A model generated the notes under the pieces. It worked only from the letters and a program-made list of their open reading frames with translations. It was not told the DNA's origin and did no database searches. Below are positions 54,926 through 64,000 of a stretch of DNA of 64,000 bases, in pieces (the stretch's first letter is position 1; each line of letters begins with the position of its first letter). Location of the stretch: positions 248,001 to 312,000 of the forward strand of contig NZ_JASJOU010000009.1 of assembly GCF_030068605.1 (NCBI RefSeq). Reading direction: 5' to 3'. Made by a program: the position numbers and the translations under genes. This stretch comes from Xanthocytophaga agilis. Its GTDB lineage: Bacteria; Bacteroidota; Bacteroidia; Cytophagales; 172606-1.

Positions 54926-54957
54926 AAGCCTCTCCTTTCTACTTGAGGGAGAGGCTT
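54926..54957. terminator. Bidirectional terminator between nucleotidase and hybrid kinase genes
   Basis: The stem AAGCCTCTCC (54926-54935) / GGAGAGGCTT (54948-54957) has an A-run on the plus-strand 5' side (T's in the minus direction). It serves two convergent genes. Confidence 0.8.
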
Positions 54958-54973
54958 AAATCTCTACGTATGA

Positions 54974-57900
54974 TTAGCCTTTTATTTCTGTGACCTGTTT
55001 GTCACCTTCGTATAAGTAAGCTTTCAATTCATCTGCAATCTGAAGACAAAGTTGCTCCACCCGCTGAGCAGAAACAGATAGTGCTTCTAGATCTTTTTTC
55101 TCTACTGCCAACAATGCAAGCCCTCTCTTAATTTCTGCGATCAGCTCGTTCGGTTCAAAGTAGTGAAAAGTTGGCCGCATCTTATGTTCAAGTCGACGTA
55201 GTTTCACATAACTCATTTCCGTCAGGATTTCACTATATACAGCTGATAATTCACCCACAGCTTCAATACATTTTTCAACAAGTTCCTGCTTGAAATCCGG
55301 ACTATCATTAGTCAGTTCTTCCAATCGTTCAAAGCACACAAGCGAAGGATCTTCAACCAGTTCAGCAGTAATCATCGGCATATGAGGTACTACATCCAAA
55401 TCCTGTACTTCCTCTGCAAAACGCAGAATCTTACCATACAACTCACTTGGATTAAATGGTTTGGAAATATATTCATTCATTCCAATCTCCAGTAACCTGC
55501 TCTTCACATCACTCATAACAGATGCAGTAAGGGCAATAATTGGCAGTTTTTTGAAATAAGGATCTTCCAGTGCTCTGATTTCCAGTGTAGCATCATAACC
55601 ATCTTTCTCCGGCATCTGTAGATCCATCAACACAATATGATACTGCTTTGTCTTAATCTTTTCAATAGCTTCAACTCCATTCAGTGCATAGTCAGGAATG
55701 ATTCCCCACTGACTCAAAAACTTAGTAGCTACCAACAAATTAATTTCATTATCTTCTACTAATAGTAACTGGATATGACTCAAGTCACTGAAAGTATTTG
55801 TAGTATAAGCAGACAAATAACGTTTCTGCTGGGCTTTTCCTTTTTTCAATCGTAAGGTAAAGTAGAACTTCGAACCTAGTCCCTCTACACTAGTTACCTG
55901 AATATCACTGCCCTGCATCTGGAGCAAGCGTCTAGTAATGGCAAGTCCCAATCCAGTTCCGCCAAATTTGCGTGTTGTATCACTGCTGGCTTGCGTAAAG
56001 CTCTCAAAAATAAACTCTAACTTATCTGTAGGAATACCGATACCTGTATCACTCACTGCAAAGTCAATATCTGCATACTCATCTGTCACAGCATTTACTT
56101 TCGCTTCGATACGCACCAATCCTCTATTGGTAAACTTGATTGCATTGCTTACCAGGTTATTGAGTATCTGGCTAATACGAACAGGATCTCCGATTACATT
56201 TTCAGGCAATCCCTCTTCCAGATACACATCCAAATCAATATCTTTCTCACTTGCCTTGTGTAACATAGATTGCTCTATACTCACAATCAGATCTTTCAGC
56301 TTAAATTCAACTTCTTCCAGATTGATTTTTCCAGCCTCTATTTTACTATAATCCAGAATATCATTGATCAGAACCAACAGGTTATCAGCTGAGAACTTTA
56401 GAATATTCAGGTTTTCAATCTGATCACGACGCGGATCTTCCTGTAGCAGCAAATGGGTAATCCCAATTACTGCATTCATAGGCGTCCGTATCTCGTGGCT
56501 CATCATAGACAGGAAGTTTTGCTTTGCCAAAGCAATATCTTCTGCTTCTTCTTTTGCCTGTATCAGTCGTTGTTCTTTATTACGTTGTTCTGAGATATCT
56601 GTAATAGTACCAATAACTCCTTGTACGCGTTGTTTTGGACTTTTTACAGCTTGGGCATAAATTTCGACCCATTTGTATCCTCCATCTTTAGTCAGATAGC
56701 GAATCTGATGTTTTGTAAACTCACATTCCTGACGATTAACTGGCTGAAAATGCTCCATATCCAGTTTGCGGTCATCGGGATGTACAAATTCCGTATACAG
56801 TTTTCCAAGACTTTCTTCTACGGTAAATCCAGTTGTGATACTCCAGGCCGGATTCAAGAAAATAAACTTTCCTTCGCGATCAATCTGAAATACTGCTTCT
56901 GCAATATTTTCAACAGCAGAACGATACTTTAATTCACTCTGTTGAAGTTCAAGTTCGGCAGATTTACGCCCAGTAATATCTCTGGCAATTACACGTATAG
57001 TTTTTACCAGATCACCATCATATTCAATAGTTGTATTCTGTCCCAACCAGATTTCTTCGCCACTTTTTGTACGTACAGGAAACTCTGTATAAGGTATAAC
57101 TGAACGAGTTTCTTTGTCTCTCAAATAGATATCCTCCATTTCCCGGCGATACTCAGTCTTTACAATATTCCAGAGGCGTTTCTTCGCAAAATCGTTTTTA
57201 GAATATCCCAGAATCCGTTCCGCTACAGGATTCACATAGGTAATATTCCAATCGGCATCCATTTCATAGATAATATCTTCTGCCGTTTCGATTAATGCCC
57301 GATAACGAGCCTCACTTACCTCGAGTGCTTTAAGATTTTGTTTTTGTTCAGTGATATCTTTTGCAACTCCCATCAGTAATATAGGAATTCCCTGCTCATC
57401 TCTTTCAAATACCATTTCCTGAGCATGTAACCACACATAGTGTCCAAACTTATGACGAACACGGTATTCTATTGGGAAAATCTCATTATCTCTGGCCAAA
57501 GCAACTTCCCGGTGTAATGCCAATACAGCAGGCATATCATCTGTATGGATCAACTCAGTAAGAAACTCACCATGCATATCCTGAATCTCTTCAGTAGAAT
57601 AACCCAGGACATTAGATATCTGCTTATTGGTAAAAACATACTTTAGTTCCAGTAGGTCAAACACATACAATACATCAGGCATTGCTTGTGTTACAGAACG
57701 GATAAACTTCTCTTTTTCTTCAATTTTATGAGCATCTTTTTTCTTTTGAGCGATCAATGACCGTTGTTTCAGAAACAATTCTTCCAGTTTAATCTGAGCC
57801 TGCTCAGATTCATAGGTTTTTTCCTCCAGCTTCTGATTCTGCTCTTCCAGTTCTTGCTTTTTCTCTTCCAGCTCCAGATTTAACTCATTTGTTAGAATAG

Positions 57901-58570
57901 TAGTATCCATCAACTGGCTAAAGTAAAACTGCATCTTACCTACGATAGGTTTATATAAGAACCAACCAATAAGGCCTAAGGCCACACAAAGCATACCAAG
58001 TAAGGTAAACTGTACCCGTTGTAAGTATACTGTCTGCTCTCTTAACTCCTTCTCATATTGCAATGTAATAGCAGTCATTCTTTTTTGATAAACCGGTTCA
58101 TTTTTCAGTAATACTGTGACTGCCTCTGACAACTGAGCCTCAGAGTATTTCTCAGGATGAATCAGTTTTTGTGCCTGATAGTAGATAATTTTAAATGGCT
58201 CTTCCGCACTTTCAAAAAGTTGATCGGCAGCTTCACTCTTCGATCTGGTTGTTCCTATGCGGATGTCCCCATACTGTAAGCCAATCTGAACCTTATACCA
58301 ATTGTTCACCAGCTGGCTCAACTTATTGGATTGTTTGCTATTATATTCACTACGAGTCTCTTTCTCAAGCAGTTCTGTCACTTGTGCAATATCTTGGCCC
58401 TTAACCCTTTGCCGTTCAGTAAGACCAATAATCTGGCTGAGACGAACATTGTCTTCCAGTATAAATTGTACATATATATGACCCAACAGAGTAATTAACG
58501 CGATCAAACACAGACTAAAGATGAAAGTCCGTTTGACGTGTTGCGAAAAACTACGTATAGGATTGCGCAT
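54974..58570 (-). CDS. Hybrid sensor histidine kinase with PAS domains, receiver and Hpt
   Basis: 1198 residues. TM1 (FIFSLCLIALITLLGHIYVQF) and TM2 (LLGMLCVALGLIGWFLYKP) enclose a periplasmic domain (about 35-190). Its TERQRVKGQDIAQVTELLEKE stretch resembles PilJ-type N-terminal sensor domains. A coiled coil (about 210-290) is followed by three PAS domains with PAC motifs. HisKA has phospho-His692 in MMSHEIRTPMNAVIGITHLL, and the ATPase domain has VSDTGIGIPTD and GGTGLGLAI. The receiver has Asp983 in IVLMDLQMPEKDG. The C-terminal Hpt-like part has His1129 in LRRLEHKMRPT. All phosphorelay residues are in one chain, so phosphate could pass His-Asp-His to an unlinked regulator. No regulator gene is adjacent. 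Confidence 0.93.
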   Translation of the reverse strand: MRNPIRSFSQHVKRTFIFSLCLIALITLLGHIYVQFILEDNVRLSQIIGLTERQRVKGQDIAQVTELLEKETRSEYNSKQSNKLSQLVNNWYKVQIGLQYGDIRIGTTRSKSEAADQLFESAEEPFKIIYYQAQKLIHPEKYSEAQLSEAVTVLLKNEPVYQKRMTAITLQYEKELREQTVYLQRVQFTLLGMLCVALGLIGWFLYKPIVGKMQFYFSQLMDTTILTNELNLELEEKKQELEEQNQKLEEKTYESEQAQIKLEELFLKQRSLIAQKKKDAHKIEEKEKFIRSVTQAMPDVLYVFDLLELKYVFTNKQISNVLGYSTEEIQDMHGEFLTELIHTDDMPAVLALHREVALARDNEIFPIEYRVRHKFGHYVWLHAQEMVFERDEQGIPILLMGVAKDITEQKQNLKALEVSEARYRALIETAEDIIYEMDADWNITYVNPVAERILGYSKNDFAKKRLWNIVKTEYRREMEDIYLRDKETRSVIPYTEFPVRTKSGEEIWLGQNTTIEYDGDLVKTIRVIARDITGRKSAELELQQSELKYRSAVENIAEAVFQIDREGKFIFLNPAWSITTGFTVEESLGKLYTEFVHPDDRKLDMEHFQPVNRQECEFTKHQIRYLTKDGGYKWVEIYAQAVKSPKQRVQGVIGTITDISEQRNKEQRLIQAKEEAEDIALAKQNFLSMMSHEIRTPMNAVIGITHLLLQEDPRRDQIENLNILKFSADNLLVLINDILDYSKIEAGKINLEEVEFKLKDLIVSIEQSMLHKASEKDIDLDVYLEEGLPENVIGDPVRISQILNNLVSNAIKFTNRGLVRIEAKVNAVTDEYADIDFAVSDTGIGIPTDKLEFIFESFTQASSDTTRKFGGTGLGLAITRRLLQMQGSDIQVTSVEGLGSKFYFTLRLKKGKAQQKRYLSAYTTNTFSDLSHIQLLLVEDNEINLLVATKFLSQWGIIPDYALNGVEAIEKIKTKQYHIVLMDLQMPEKDGYDATLEIRALEDPYFKKLPIIALTASVMSDVKSRLLEIGMNEYISKPFNPSELYGKILRFAEEVQDLDVVPHMPMITAELVEDPSLVCFERLEELTNDSPDFKQELVEKCIEAVGELSAVYSEILTEMSYVKLRRLEHKMRPTFHYFEPNELIAEIKRGLALLAVEKKDLEALSVSAQRVEQLCLQIADELKAYLYEGDKQVTEIKG

Positions 58571-58750
58571 TCGAGTAGAAGCTAGTTTAATAAATAATTA
58601 ATAAGATAAAAGTAATGGGACATATCTGAAGGAAAAATTCACACTTAACGGAAACAGGTTGCCTGTAATGTTCCGTAATAAAAGTCATAATTTGAAGATA
58701 GAATCACAGAAAGTGAGGATCCTTACATCTGTAGAAATTATCCTTATAAA

Positions 58751-58791
58751 GCAAAAGGGCCTTAATACACAATGCATTAAGGCCCTTTTGC
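58751..58791. terminator. Strong hairpin terminator downstream of the DUF4403 gene
   Basis: The perfect 16-bp stem GCAAAAGGGCCTTAAT / ATTAAGGCCCTTTTGC (58751-58766 and 58776-58791) has a 9-nt loop. The minus-strand arm ends in a run rich in T. It lies 12 bases past the stop of the minus-strand gene. Confidence 0.8.
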
Positions 58792-58803
58792 TTCTGCTAA
58801 AAT

Positions 58804-60219
58804 CTAAAGTCCATCAACTTTCACATCCAATTTACCTTTGGCAGTCACAACAGCAACAATTGTCTGCGGAGTAATAATAACATCTCCGGGGCTAAACTCC
58901 TCCAAGGTCCCATTAAGGGAAATACCTTTCATCAACTGCTTATTTTCCAATTGTGCCTGAAGATTCTTTTTGGCCAGTTCTAACTGAGACTTTAATGGGA
59001 TCTTTATATTTTCCTGCATTTTTTTGACCAGTGTACCATGTGCCAGCCAGTTAGCTGCTTTCACTAATCTACTTTTCGTATCTAGTGAGAAATCCATATT
59101 CTTCAACTCGATGGATTGAGTTTGTGGATTAAAATAAGGTTTACCAACCAGATACAATGTACCTTCAAGACTTCCTGTGACTCCCGTTTTAATTACCAGA
59201 TTGCTATTATTACCATACAAATCCAGTGATGTAATAGTAATCTTGCGGCTTCCATTTTGGAATTCAAATGTTTTGCCTACCAGTTCTGATATAGCTATCT
59301 GTGTAGCTGCCTGGTGTGAAATTTCCCCGGTAAGCCCCAACTGAAAATCTTCCTCAGCTTGCTCATGAACTTGCAAGGCCGGCAAAGGAGCCAATGAAGA
59401 AACAACTGGTTTCTTTCCTATAATTGTTTCTGTATAAGCTTTAATTCCTACCTGTGCTCTTACAGTAGTCTCATTTGCCTGCAATGGAGTCATCCAGACT
59501 TCCAGAGGAGTCACTTTGACCCAGGCGTCATACTGCTTTGAGATTTGCAATGGTTGCTGCATCGCCTGCCACACCTGCTGAACATAGGTTTTTAATGCCA
59601 GTTGTTCTTTTAACTGATTATCCATCTGACCAGCAATGTTCTGTTGCTCTCTATCCAAGATCTGGCTAATAATACCTGTAATAGGTATTTCAATGAATCC
59701 CAATCGGACATAAGGCTTTTCAATCCAGTCGTAACCATCGGCCATGGTTGAAGTCACCACCTGCCAGTCTGAATTTACATGGAGTGTGGAAACGAATCGG
59801 GCATTTAAAGAGAATGTTGTTTCCTTATAGGTAGTTATTCCCAATACTTTAATTCCTTTCTTTGCCCAGATCTTTAAAGGCACAGTAATTCTAAAAACTT
59901 CACTCCCTGATTCTATCTGAATAGGTTCCCGTTTCCAAACCTTAAGTAGTAAATCATCCTTTCCATTATCGTCCAGGCTATTATCTTCAAAAATTAAATC
60001 CTTAACCTGAGCATTTACCTGACGTTCTATTTCTTCTACAGAAATTGTCACAGGAATATTTACCACAGAGATCAATCGGGGAATTGTCACCTGTGTATCT
60101 GTATATTTCTCTTCTGGTTGCTTTGGTTCCAAACGGGCGGGCTTACATCCCCAAAATAAAACAACAGCAATCACTAAGATCAATATAACGAAACCTAAAA
60201 TGCGTAGTGTCATATCCAT
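58804..60219 (-). CDS. DUF4403 family lipoprotein
   Basis: 471 residues. N-terminal segment LRILGFVILILVIAVVLFWGCKPA ends with Cys, fitting a lipoprotein (lipobox LFWGC). The body matches DUF4403: VNIPVTISVEEIERQVNAQVKDLIFED, LKVWKREPIQIE, the FSLNARFVSTLHVNSDWQV strand, WIEKPYVRLGFIEIPI, and ISGxLxG-like repeats (LYLVGKPYFNPQTQSIELKNMDFSLDTK). DUF4403 proteins are predicted lipid-binding (BPI/tubular lipid-binding type) envelope proteins; function unknown. A terminator follows at 58751. Confidence 0.85.
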   Translation of the reverse strand: MDMTLRILGFVILILVIAVVLFWGCKPARLEPKQPEEKYTDTQVTIPRLISVVNIPVTISVEEIERQVNAQVKDLIFEDNSLDDNGKDDLLLKVWKREPIQIESGSEVFRITVPLKIWAKKGIKVLGITTYKETTFSLNARFVSTLHVNSDWQVVTSTMADGYDWIEKPYVRLGFIEIPITGIISQILDREQQNIAGQMDNQLKEQLALKTYVQQVWQAMQQPLQISKQYDAWVKVTPLEVWMTPLQANETTVRAQVGIKAYTETIIGKKPVVSSLAPLPALQVHEQAEEDFQLGLTGEISHQAATQIAISELVGKTFEFQNGSRKITITSLDLYGNNSNLVIKTGVTGSLEGTLYLVGKPYFNPQTQSIELKNMDFSLDTKSRLVKAANWLAHGTLVKKMQENIKIPLKSQLELAKKNLQAQLENKQLMKGISLNGTLEEFSPGDVIITPQTIVAVVTAKGKLDVKVDGL

Positions 60220-60297
60220 TTATAAAAGAGACAACAAAAGTAATACCTCGCGGAGTATAAAATATGCTGAGACAAAATGTTCCTTTCCAAACTTTGC

Positions 60298-60305
60298 TAA
60301 TTTTG
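60298..60305 (+). promoter_or_regulatory. TAnnTTTG box ahead of the S10 peptidase gene
   Basis: TAATTTTG matches the -7 consensus 31 bases before the ATG. No clear -33 TTTG lies 19-21 bases upstream. Confidence 0.4.
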
Positions 60306-60336
60306 TTCTATTCTCTTATCCACCTTCCTAAACCAT

Positions 60337-61827
60337 ATGAAGAAACACTTATTAATATTCAAAACTTTCCTACTTGTTCTTATCATCAATCAAGTTATAG
60401 CTCAGGATAAAATAAAATCTGATGACCCATTGTCTGTTACCAAACATAAGATTTCAATTAATGGAAAAACAATAAACTATACTGCCACAACAGGTTATCT
60501 CATATTACGGGAAGAGAGTGGCAAGGCACGTGCCAATATTTTCTTTGTTGCCTATACCAAAGATGGTGTAACAGATCCTGCCACCCGTCCAATTACTTAC
60601 TCATTTAATGGTGGACCGGGCTCTTCTTCTGTATGGCTCCATATGGGAGCATTAGGCCCTCGGCGCATTCAAATGACAGATACAGGCGAATCTGAGGCGC
60701 CTCCCTACAAGGTTATTGACAACGAATATACCTGGCTGGATGAAACAGACCTTGTTTTTATTGATCCGGTAACAACTGGTTATAGCCGTCCAGCAGAAGG
60801 TGTAGAGGGCAAAGAATTTCATGGCTACAATGAAGACATCGCATCTGTCGGAGATTTTATACGATTATATACATCACAATTTGAACGCTGGAGCTCACCA
60901 AAATTTCTGGCAGGTGAAAGTTATGGGACTACACGCTCCGCAGGTTTGTCAGGATATCTGCAAGATCGTCATGGTTTGTATCTCAATGGCATTGTACTTA
61001 TTTCTTCCGTTCTTAACTTTCAAACAATCTTATTTGACAAAGGCAATGAACTACCTTTTGCCTTATATCTACCCACCTATTCAGCCATTGCCTGGTACCA
61101 CAAAAAATTATCTCCAGAATATACTGATCTGAAAAAATTACTGTCTGAAGTAGAACAGTTTGCTATGGGAGAATATAGTATTTTACTGATGAAAGGGGAC
61201 AAACTAACAGATGCTGAAAAACAATCACTTACTGAGAAGCTTAACCGCTATACAGGTTTATCGAAAGAGTATATTCAACAAACACATTACCGGATTGAAA
61301 TCTTACGATTTACCAAAGAACTGTTAAGAAATGAAGGCCGAATGTCCGGACGTCTGGATGGACGCTTCAAAGGCATTGACTACGATAATGCAGGTGAACA
61401 CTTTGAATTTGATCCCAGCTATAATGCAGCAATCTATGGTCCATACACCACAGCCATTAACGATTATGTAAGACGTGAGTTAAATTATGAGAACGATCTG
61501 CCATATGAGGTTTTAACAGGACGGGTACATCCATGGAATTATACAAATGTACAAAACCGGTATCTGAATGTAACAGAAACACTACGTCAGTCAATGACTA
61601 AAAACCCATTTCTGAAAATACTCGTATGTAATGGGTATTATGATCTGGCAACACCCTACTTTGCTACAGACTATACATTCAATCATATGTTTTTGGATAA
61701 ATCCTTACAAAAAAATATAAAAATGACTTTCTATGAATCTGGGCATATGATGTATATTCACAAACCTTCTTTGATCCAATTCAGAAAAGATGTAAATACC
61801 TTTTACAAGGAAAGTCTTACCAGATGA
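60337..61827 (+). CDS. Secreted serine carboxypeptidase-like S10 peptidase
   Basis: 496 residues. The signal peptide (LLIFKTFLLVLIINQVIAQ) is followed by the S10 alpha/beta-hydrolase body. The oxyanion motif NGGPGSSSVWLHMGALGP (about 91-108) is typical of S10. Catalytic residues are Ser195 in AGESYGTTRSAGLSG, Asp436 in CNGYYDLATPYFATDY, and His470 in ESGHMMY. It would trim C-terminal residues from peptides in the periplasm or outside the cell. It is the first of a plus-strand pair, with an unknown gene 90 bases downstream. Confidence 0.93.
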   Translation: MKKHLLIFKTFLLVLIINQVIAQDKIKSDDPLSVTKHKISINGKTINYTATTGYLILREESGKARANIFFVAYTKDGVTDPATRPITYSFNGGPGSSSVWLHMGALGPRRIQMTDTGESEAPPYKVIDNEYTWLDETDLVFIDPVTTGYSRPAEGVEGKEFHGYNEDIASVGDFIRLYTSQFERWSSPKFLAGESYGTTRSAGLSGYLQDRHGLYLNGIVLISSVLNFQTILFDKGNELPFALYLPTYSAIAWYHKKLSPEYTDLKKLLSEVEQFAMGEYSILLMKGDKLTDAEKQSLTEKLNRYTGLSKEYIQQTHYRIEILRFTKELLRNEGRMSGRLDGRFKGIDYDNAGEHFEFDPSYNAAIYGPYTTAINDYVRRELNYENDLPYEVLTGRVHPWNYTNVQNRYLNVTETLRQSMTKNPFLKILVCNGYYDLATPYFATDYTFNHMFLDKSLQKNIKMTFYESGHMMYIHKPSLIQFRKDVNTFYKESLTR

Positions 61828-61917
61828 TGTTGTTTCGTCCTATACCTTATTCATTACCCAGAGTTATATATTTGCACAACTTCAGGAAATCCCTCACTAT
61901 TTGCGTATCTATTTTCT

Positions 61918-63045
61918 ATGGCCAATTTATTCAAATCTTTCCTGGGTGGATCATCAAAACCTACACTTACCCAAATCACCGAACAGTTAAAGGAACAATT
62001 AACAGATCTGGAAGCTACTGGAGAGGTATTAAAAGCAACAATCAGTTCTTTTTTTGAAGCAGTAACCAAGGCTCAGGAAGAGGAAATACAGACATCCATA
62101 CGTTCGCTATCAGATCTTTTCTTTATGGCAGAAGAGAGCAGAAGCACTACAGCCATGATGATTTGTGGTTACTTGATAGAACAAGGACATGATCCACAAC
62201 TGGTTAGTGATCGGATTATTGAAAAGTTAGCTTATCTGACAGAGTCAGCATATCCCTTTTATCAAAAATTTAGAATAGAACTGGCAAAACAATCACCTGT
62301 CACAGACGAGGAGGAAAGTGATGAAGAAGATGGCTATGACCTGCTGGAAGAGTTGAAAGAGAAATATTGGGATGAAATGACCGATTCTATTATATCCTGG
62401 AATACATTGGAACAACAGTATACTCCCGCCGTTTCGATATTTTCACTGGATCGTTCTCAATGTATCATTGCAGAAAATACACTGGAACACATTGGGGAAA
62501 TGGCAGAATATAACCAGGGGTGTTATTGGCTCAATAAATTATTTGAAGTGTTGCATCATGAACCCATAGTAATCATAGAACCCTCTACAAGTACAGGTGT
62601 TATTGGCTATATGAGTGGAGTGGTTGATAATTTTCAGCTACAGGCACTTATTATGGACACTTTCCCCCATAAAGGAGCACCTAGAATCTCAAAAGCTCAT
62701 GCTGATTTGTTCAGAGGTATAGGTCCACAGTCACTGGATGGCTCAATGGTTTGCCACTGGAATCTCTATAACTGGCCTGTGATAACAGAACAGTTATCAC
62801 TTCCTGATGCTAAAGATTATTCAACCTCCACCTACTGGATATGGGGTGAAGGTAAACCTGCAGATATTGGTGTGTTAGATGGGTATCGGATTGTGCTACT
62901 TGGCGAGCCGAGCTATCAGAGAAGTACTAATTTACAAAGAGTGTTTAACCACCTGCAAGCAGATCTTCTTATTGAAAAAGAATTAACAACTACTGAAGTA
63001 CGAAACTGGCTTAACCGTATGTATCAGGCAGCTCAGCAAGCCTGA
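61918..63045 (+). CDS. Unknown cytosolic protein
   Basis: 375 residues, no signal peptide or membrane helix. The N-terminal part is helical (about 1-120, including LKEQLTDLEATGEVLKATISSFFEAV and EIQTSIRSLSDLFFMAEESRS). A short acidic linker (TDEEESDEEDGYD) follows. The C-terminal two thirds are mixed and contain Trp-rich stretches (VCHWNLYNWPVITEQL, TSTYWIWGEGKPADIGVLDGYRIVLLGE). I recognise no family. The neighbours (S10 peptidase, barrel protein) give no hint. Confidence 0.6.
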   Translation: MANLFKSFLGGSSKPTLTQITEQLKEQLTDLEATGEVLKATISSFFEAVTKAQEEEIQTSIRSLSDLFFMAEESRSTTAMMICGYLIEQGHDPQLVSDRIIEKLAYLTESAYPFYQKFRIELAKQSPVTDEEESDEEDGYDLLEELKEKYWDEMTDSIISWNTLEQQYTPAVSIFSLDRSQCIIAENTLEHIGEMAEYNQGCYWLNKLFEVLHHEPIVIIEPSTSTGVIGYMSGVVDNFQLQALIMDTFPHKGAPRISKAHADLFRGIGPQSLDGSMVCHWNLYNWPVITEQLSLPDAKDYSTSTYWIWGEGKPADIGVLDGYRIVLLGEPSYQRSTNLQRVFNHLQADLLIEKELTTTEVRNWLNRMYQAAQQA

Positions 63046-63081
63046 AAGAAAATAAAAATCTCTCCTACATTTCGAATACAA

Positions 63082-63110
63082 AAGAGCCTGATTATGTCAG
63101 GCTCTTCTTA
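63082..63110. terminator. Bidirectional terminator
   Basis: The perfect 10-bp stem AAGAGCCTGA / TCAGGCTCTT (63082-63091 and 63097-63106), between convergent genes, is followed by CTTA. Confidence 0.7.
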
Positions 63111-63127
63111 TAATAAGCAATTCAGCA

Positions 63128-63778
63128 TTAGAATCCAACTGCGACATATACCTGAAAAGCACTATTTTTAGAATTCCGCAATATTGTACTGCTATTAGTG
63201 GAGCTATTAAGGCTGATTCCACCATCTTTACCTACCTCACGAAGTCCATAGTTGTAACGAAATCCCAGAGATGCACCTTTAAAGTCAAATCCAATTCCAC
63301 CTGCTAAACCATAATCCAATCCATTGAATTTGTCTTTGTCCAGATCTTTCACTCCATCAACAGTGCCATCATCGTCCACATCTTTTACATTCACATTTGT
63401 TAAGACGGCAGCATAGGGCCCTGCATGTATGTTGAACGCACCAATGTTAACTACTGCCAATACTGGAATCTGTACATAACCTAAATTAAAGCGGTATTTT
63501 CCACTTCCTTGCAAAAAGTTCTGATACTGTGTTTCTGATCCTACCACTGTATAAGATACCTCAGGTTGAATGGACAATACATCTTCAATAATAGGAGCTT
63601 TGGCAAAAACACCTACATTAAATCCAGCTTTAATATTTTCATCTCCTACTTCTGTCTTATAAAAGTTGGACAAATTTAATCCTCCTTTGATACCAAATCT
63701 TGCTTTTTCTCCATCCTGAGCATAGGAATAGGAGCCCAGACTAATCAAAGTCAATAAACTAAATGCGAGTTTTTTCAT
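63128..63778 (-). CDS. Outer-membrane beta-barrel protein (PorT-like family)
   Basis: 216 residues from the ATG at 63778 (MKKLAFSLLTLISLGSYSYAQ); an ATG four codons upstream at 63790 is also possible. The signal peptide is clear. The mature part begins ARFGIKGGLNLSNFYKTEVG, the 'GxKxGxNxS' opening of this barrel family. A calcium-like Asp-rich insert (VKDVDDDGTVDGVKDLDKDKFNG) follows, and the chain ends AFQVYVAVGF with a terminal Phe. It is a second member of the family seen at 15654. Function unknown. Confidence 0.82.
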   Translation of the reverse strand: MKKLAFSLLTLISLGSYSYAQDGEKARFGIKGGLNLSNFYKTEVGDENIKAGFNVGVFAKAPIIEDVLSIQPEVSYTVVGSETQYQNFLQGSGKYRFNLGYVQIPVLAVVNIGAFNIHAGPYAAVLTNVNVKDVDDDGTVDGVKDLDKDKFNGLDYGLAGGIGFDFKGASLGFRYNYGLREVGKDGGISLNSSTNSSTILRNSKNSAFQVYVAVGF

Positions 63779-64000
63779 AGTAAGTTGCATAATTATAAAA
63801 GTATTGTCTATTAATTATAGTAAAAAATCCCGTTTATATAAACTCCAGAATGCTGCTTCTGAATTTCTATAAAAGATACAAAGGCTGATTTACAATGCTT
63901 TTTTCAGCAATAATTACTCTACAGTTAGATAAAAAATGATACCATTTTACCACTATCTTACATTTGAAGGTCTTTTAGTATTATTTACCAAACAGGAAGA
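63779..64000. other. End of window, no gene seen
   Basis: About 220 bases upstream of the minus-strand barrel gene; they likely hold its promoter. No start of a plus-strand gene could be recognised before the window ends. Confidence 0.4.

Noticed and set aside
54730-54993. 87-residue frame across the nucleotidase end and the terminator
   Set aside because: Runs through the bidirectional terminator and overlaps two real genes.

Overview
The window reads as chromosomal DNA of a gliding-type Bacteroidota, most likely order Cytophagales. Evidence: low to moderate GC, a SusC/SusD pair under an ECF sigma/FecR module, a type IX secretion (gliding-motility) C-terminal domain, many small outer-membrane beta-barrels and DUF-type lipoproteins, TAnnTTTG promoter boxes, and a general lack of strong Shine-Dalgarno sites. 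Species-level placement is not possible from reading alone. I see no plasmid, phage, CRISPR or rRNA features.

Layout. 1-2.1 kb: the end of a TonB-dependent receptor and a small lipoprotein, with two palindromes in the lipoprotein's promoter region that look like metalloregulator operators. 2.2-8.7 kb: a complete histidine-utilisation operon (hutH-hutU-hutI-hutG, minus strand) with a divergent LysR regulator. 8.8-13.7 kb: a small membrane protein, treZ, a 172-bp MITE-like element, a GH13 alpha-glucosidase and a small hydrophobic protein. 13.9-16.8 kb: a membrane-anchored LytTR regulator divergent from a membrane protein, an outer-membrane barrel and rpiB. 16.9-26.2 kb: a cytochrome c/FG-GAP lipoprotein, susD, susC (with an STN signalling domain), fecR and an ECF sigma factor, forming one nutrient-sensing locus. 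26.6-35.6 kb: housekeeping genes (rbfA, a LolC/E-like permease, panB, a sugar isomerase-like protein, Lrp/AsnC, sufB) and small proteins, plus an independent non-coding RNA at about 32.1-32.4 kb. 35.7-41.2 kb: a T9SS-exported adhesin-like protein, hisS, ispF, a barrel protein and a DUF4136 lipoprotein. 41.6-45.6 kb: a CAP-domain exported protein and a CLC channel. 45.9-51.6 kb: five co-directional signalling genes, two histidine kinases and three single-domain response regulators. 51.8-63.8 kb: hemH, a small GNAT, a 5'-nucleotidase-like lipoprotein, a 1198-residue hybrid kinase, a DUF4403 lipoprotein, an S10 peptidase, an unknown cytosolic protein and a barrel protein.

Most notable. (1) A stand-alone minus-strand RNA with its own TTTG-N20-TAnnTTTG promoter and its own terminator. 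Its ends fold as a tRNA (acceptor, D, anticodon-like and T arms), but about 100 nt sit in the variable region. (2) A receiver protein with Glu exactly where its close neighbour paralogue has the phospho-accepting Asp. (3) Two 14-15-bp hairpins without T-tracts, each following a response regulator gene. (4) A MITE-like element with a TAA target duplication. (5) Tandem TGCAAC-N3-(G/A)TnGCA palindromes over a promoter.

Several start codons were moved from the longest open frame to a better internal ATG (hutH, fecR, hisS and others). ispF appears to use a true TTG start.
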